This document shows positions 5,641 through 7,875 of a stretch of 7,875 nt of DNA, piece after piece. The number at the start of each line of letters is the position of its first letter. Position 1 is the first letter of the stretch. This stretch comes from Eggerthellaceae bacterium (GTDB lineage Bacteria; Actinomycetota; Coriobacteriia; Coriobacteriales; Eggerthellaceae), in assembly GCA_017559045.1 (NCBI GenBank), contig JAFYTB010000246.1, positions 1 to 7,875 on the forward strand, written 5' to 3'. The notes under the pieces are model-generated. The model was not told where the DNA came from, searched no databases, and saw only the letters and a program-made list of their open reading frames with translations. The position numbers and the translations under genes were made by a program.

Positions 5641-7875
5641 TTAGTCACTCAGAAGATCGATGAGGTCATCTCGCGTGAGCTCGGAGAGGCTTGTGCCACC
5701 TGAGCCGCCGATAACGTTTTCGGCTAGTTCGACCTTAGCTTGCTGAAGGTGCAGAATGCGCTCTTCGATACTGTCTTTAGCGATAACGCGGTAGACCGTT
5801 ACGGCACGCTTCTGGCCGATGCGGTGAGCGCGATCGGTTGCTTGGTTTTGGGCAGCCGCGTTCCACCAGGGATCAGCGTGAATGACGACGGAAGCGCCGA
5901 TAAGGTTGAGTCCGGTTCCTCCTGCCTTGAGTGATACGAGGAAGACCGGGACGTCGTCACTGTTGAATGCATTAACGAGGTCGAGGCGTTTTGCCTTCGG
6001 TGTTGCGCCCGTAATGCGATGGTAGGTGAGCTCCCGTTGGTCAAGAACCTCGGCGATTCTCTCAAGGTAGCTGGTGAACTGGGAGAACACGAGGACCTTC
6101 TGTCGCGATTCGATTGCCTCGGCGATGAGCTCCATGATGGCGTCCATCTTTGCAGCGGGTCCCCGGTAGTTTTCGTAAAGCAAAGCGGGATCGCAGCAAA
6201 TCTGGCGCAGCTTCGTGAGCTCGGCAAGCACTTCGACTTTGTTGAGGGAGTCGGGGTTTGTAATGTGGCCGTACCTCTTAGAGATCTTCTTTTGCTCATG
6301 CAGCGAAACGCGTAGCTTCTGCTCGTGTGCAGCATAAAGACGACGCTGTTCGCCCGTCATGGGCACGTACACCGCGCTTTCCAGCTTCTCTGGCAAGTCG
6401 GGCAATGCGTCACTCTTTAAGCGCCGTAAGACAAAGGGGCCCGCAAGTGCCTGAAGTCTTCTTGCGGCGTCTTCGTTTCCGCCGACGATACCGAGTTCGT
6501 AGCGTTCACGGAAGCGAGCATAGCTGCCGAAGAGTCCTGGCATGAGGAAGTCGAAGATGCTCCACAGTTCGGACAATCGGTTCTCCATGGGAGTGCCCGT
6601 GAGTGCGAAGCGGTGCTTCGACGGCACGCGTTTCACGGCACGCGTGGTGAGCGTGGCGTGGTTCTTGATGTACTGAGCCTCGTCGAGAACGTGGAAGAGG
6701 TATTGGGTGCCCTCGAACTCTCTTGCGTCAATGCGCAGGAGGTCGTAGGAGGTGACAAACACGTCGATGTTTTCCTCGGCGCGAATGCATGCTCGCTCGT
6801 GCTTTGCTCCGACGATGGCGCGAACCGTGAGCGACGGTGCGAATCGTTCGAATTCAGCAAGCCAGTTGTAGACGAGCGATGCGGGGCAGACGATGAGAGA
6901 GGGGAGGCGTTCGCCCTCGTGGCTGCTCCCGCTCTCGGTTTCGGTGGCCATTTCGGATTCGAAGCCGTCTTCCTCCGGCCTTTCATAATGAGAAAGGAGG
7001 AGGCTTATGAGCTGGATGGATTTGCCCAAGCCCATTTCGTCAGCCAAAATGCCTCCGAAGCCCATGTCGGTTAGCGTGGAGAGCCAGCGGAATCCTTCTT
7101 CCTGATAAGGGCGGAGGGTGCCTGTCAGACCCTTGGGCACGTTGAACCTGCTGTTGTCTATCGTGTGGAACATGTTGACGTAGCGTGTGAACGATCCGTC
7201 GCGGCGCGCATCGCCGAGTTCCTGGTCGAGATAGAACGCACGATAGGTGGGCAGCTCGATGTGGCCTTCCGAAAGGTCCTTCAAGGAGAGACCCAGGTCA
7301 TTTGCCAGCTGATCAAGCTGATTCATGTCGTAGTCTTCCAGGTTGAGGAAGGCTCCATTTTTGAGCTTGTGGAAATGCTTGCGCTTTCGATAGCTGGAAA
7401 GCATCGAGGCGATTTCGTCCATGCTGACGTCTTCGGCGGAGATGTCGAGGTTGATGAGGTTGCCGACAATGGACAAACCGATGCTGGTGCGCGGTTTTGC
7501 CGTACCGATCAGCCTGTCGAATGCCGGTGTGGTGAGCACTTCTCCGAGCTGCTGGAACGTGGCGAGGCCGCCAAAAAGAAGACGGGCGATCGCCTCGTCG
7601 TCACCGAGGGTGATAGTTGAATCGGGATAGAAGAACTCTCGGATCAGCTTGCGAGCTCTTTCTTCAGATCGCTCATCGCGGAGGCCCGAAGGGTGGTTTC
7701 CTTCGTGCGGGGCGGGAACATAGCTGGGGGGCATGCTGAGAATGACCTCAGCACTTCCGTAGCAAGCTTTAGCGAGAAGTTCGACAACCTGGTCATTTCG
7801 ATCGAAGTAGAAAGAGAGCTTGCATTCCACGGGGCGGAATCGCTCTGCGCTTTCCGGAATGATTACGCTCATTTG
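5641..7875 (-). CDS. SNF2-family helicase-like ATPase (N-terminus beyond window edge)
   Basis: Bacterial SNF2 proteins are ATP-driven DNA translocases that remodel protein-DNA or transcription complexes rather than unwind strands. Counting from the ATG at 7872, residues 1 to about 240 match the bacterial SNF2-associated region that normally follows an N-terminal SWIM zinc finger. The frame stays open to the edge and family members are usually about 1,000-1,100 residues, so roughly 300 residues are probably missing and this ATG is likely internal. The ATPase core is intact. It has LRPYQEEGFRWL (253-264), Walker A DEMGLGKS with K284 (278-285), VCPASLVYNW (328-337), the DEAQ box (397-400), LTGTPMENRLSELW (424-437), VLVFSQFTSYL (593-603), SLKAGGTGLNLIGA (647-660) and QATDRAHRIGQ with R681 and R684 (677-687). 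An acidic insert lies between motifs I and Ia. It is upstream of the Sel1-repeat gene in a likely operon. The biological role is not known. Confidence 0.95.
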   Translation of the reverse strand, partial: QMSVIIPESAERFRPVECKLSFYFDRNDQVVELLAKACYGSAEVILSMPPSYVPAPHEGNHPSGLRDERSEERARKLIREFFYPDSTITLGDDEAIARLLFGGLATFQQLGEVLTTPAFDRLIGTAKPRTSIGLSIVGNLINLDISAEDVSMDEIASMLSSYRKRKHFHKLKNGAFLNLEDYDMNQLDQLANDLGLSLKDLSEGHIELPTYRAFYLDQELGDARRDGSFTRYVNMFHTIDNSRFNVPKGLTGTLRPYQEEGFRWLSTLTDMGFGGILADEMGLGKSIQLISLLLSHYERPEEDGFESEMATETESGSSHEGERLPSLIVCPASLVYNWLAEFERFAPSLTVRAIVGAKHERACIRAEENIDVFVTSYDLLRIDAREFEGTQYLFHVLDEAQYIKNHATLTTRAVKRVPSKHRFALTGTPMENRLSELWSIFDFLMPGLFGSYARFRERYELGIVGGNEDAARRLQALAGPFVLRRLKSDALPDLPEKLESAVYVPMTGEQRRLYAAHEQKLRVSLHEQKKISKRYGHITNPDSLNKVEVLAELTKLRQICCDPALLYENYRGPAAKMDAIMELIAEAIESRQKVLVFSQFTSYLERIAEVLDQRELTYHRITGATPKAKRLDLVNAFNSDDVPVFLVSLKAGGTGLNLIGASVVIHADPWWNAAAQNQATDRAHRIGQKRAVTVYRVIAKDSIEERILHLQQAKVELAENVIGGSGGTSLSELTRDDLIDLLSD

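Noticed and set aside
6613..7074. Plus-strand open frame opposite the SNF2 gene
   Set aside because: The minus-strand frame carries all SNF2 motifs through this stretch; the plus-strand frame is a shadow.
5641..7875. SNF2 protein as part of an anti-phage system such as DISARM
   Set aside because: No methylase, DrmA/DrmB-like, phospholipase-D or other defence gene lies in the window. The N-terminal associated region fits the common housekeeping-type bacterial SNF2 family.

Overview
The window (7,875 bases, GC in the mid-50s per cent by eye) looks like ordinary chromosomal DNA from a moderately GC-rich Gram-positive bacterium. My best guess is the actinobacterial class Coriobacteriia (Eggerthella/Slackia-like gut bacteria). 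That rests on overall protein style, AGGAGG-type ribosome binding sites, a Sel1-repeat protein and a bacterial-type SNF2 helicase. It is an inference and a database search would settle it. I see no mobile element, integrase, CRISPR array, tRNA or rRNA.

Layout, left to right. (1) Positions 2-1990 (+) hold most of an RNase R gene (rnr), cut at its 5' end by the window edge. (2) Positions 1994-2085 are a short convergent intergenic stretch made of four clear and one decayed tandem copies of a 19-bp unit. (3) Positions 2086-2526 (-) encode a DUF523 protein, the family that includes the [4Fe-4S] thiouracil/thio-UMP desulfidase TudS. (4) Positions 2527-2690 are a divergent intergenic region with a perfect 12-bp palindrome nested in a longer inverted repeat, a second copy of its half-site 74 bp downstream, and a possible promoter. 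(5) Positions 2691-4085 (+) encode an 11-helix sodium:neurotransmitter-symporter-family (LeuT/Tyt1-like) amino acid transporter. (6) Positions 4110-4145 form a strong bidirectional terminator between convergent genes. (7) Positions 4169-5596 (-) encode an acidic Sel1-repeat protein with an N-terminal domain I do not recognise. (8) Positions 5641-7875 (-) encode the C-terminal two thirds of a SNF2-family helicase-like ATPase, cut by the right edge. The helicase lies 44 nt upstream of the Sel1 gene on the same strand, so the two probably form an operon.

How the genes may fit together. RNase R degrades structured RNA to mononucleotides and TudS-type enzymes remove sulfur from thiolated uracil nucleotides, so a role in salvaging thionucleotides from tRNA decay is a plausible but unproven link. 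The transporter is a single-gene unit that probably imports an amino acid with sodium. The SNF2/Sel1 pair is the least understood part. I found no convincing evidence of a new multi-gene system. The leads most worth following are the 19-bp minisatellite, the palindrome before the transporter, and the unknown N-terminal domain of the Sel1 protein.
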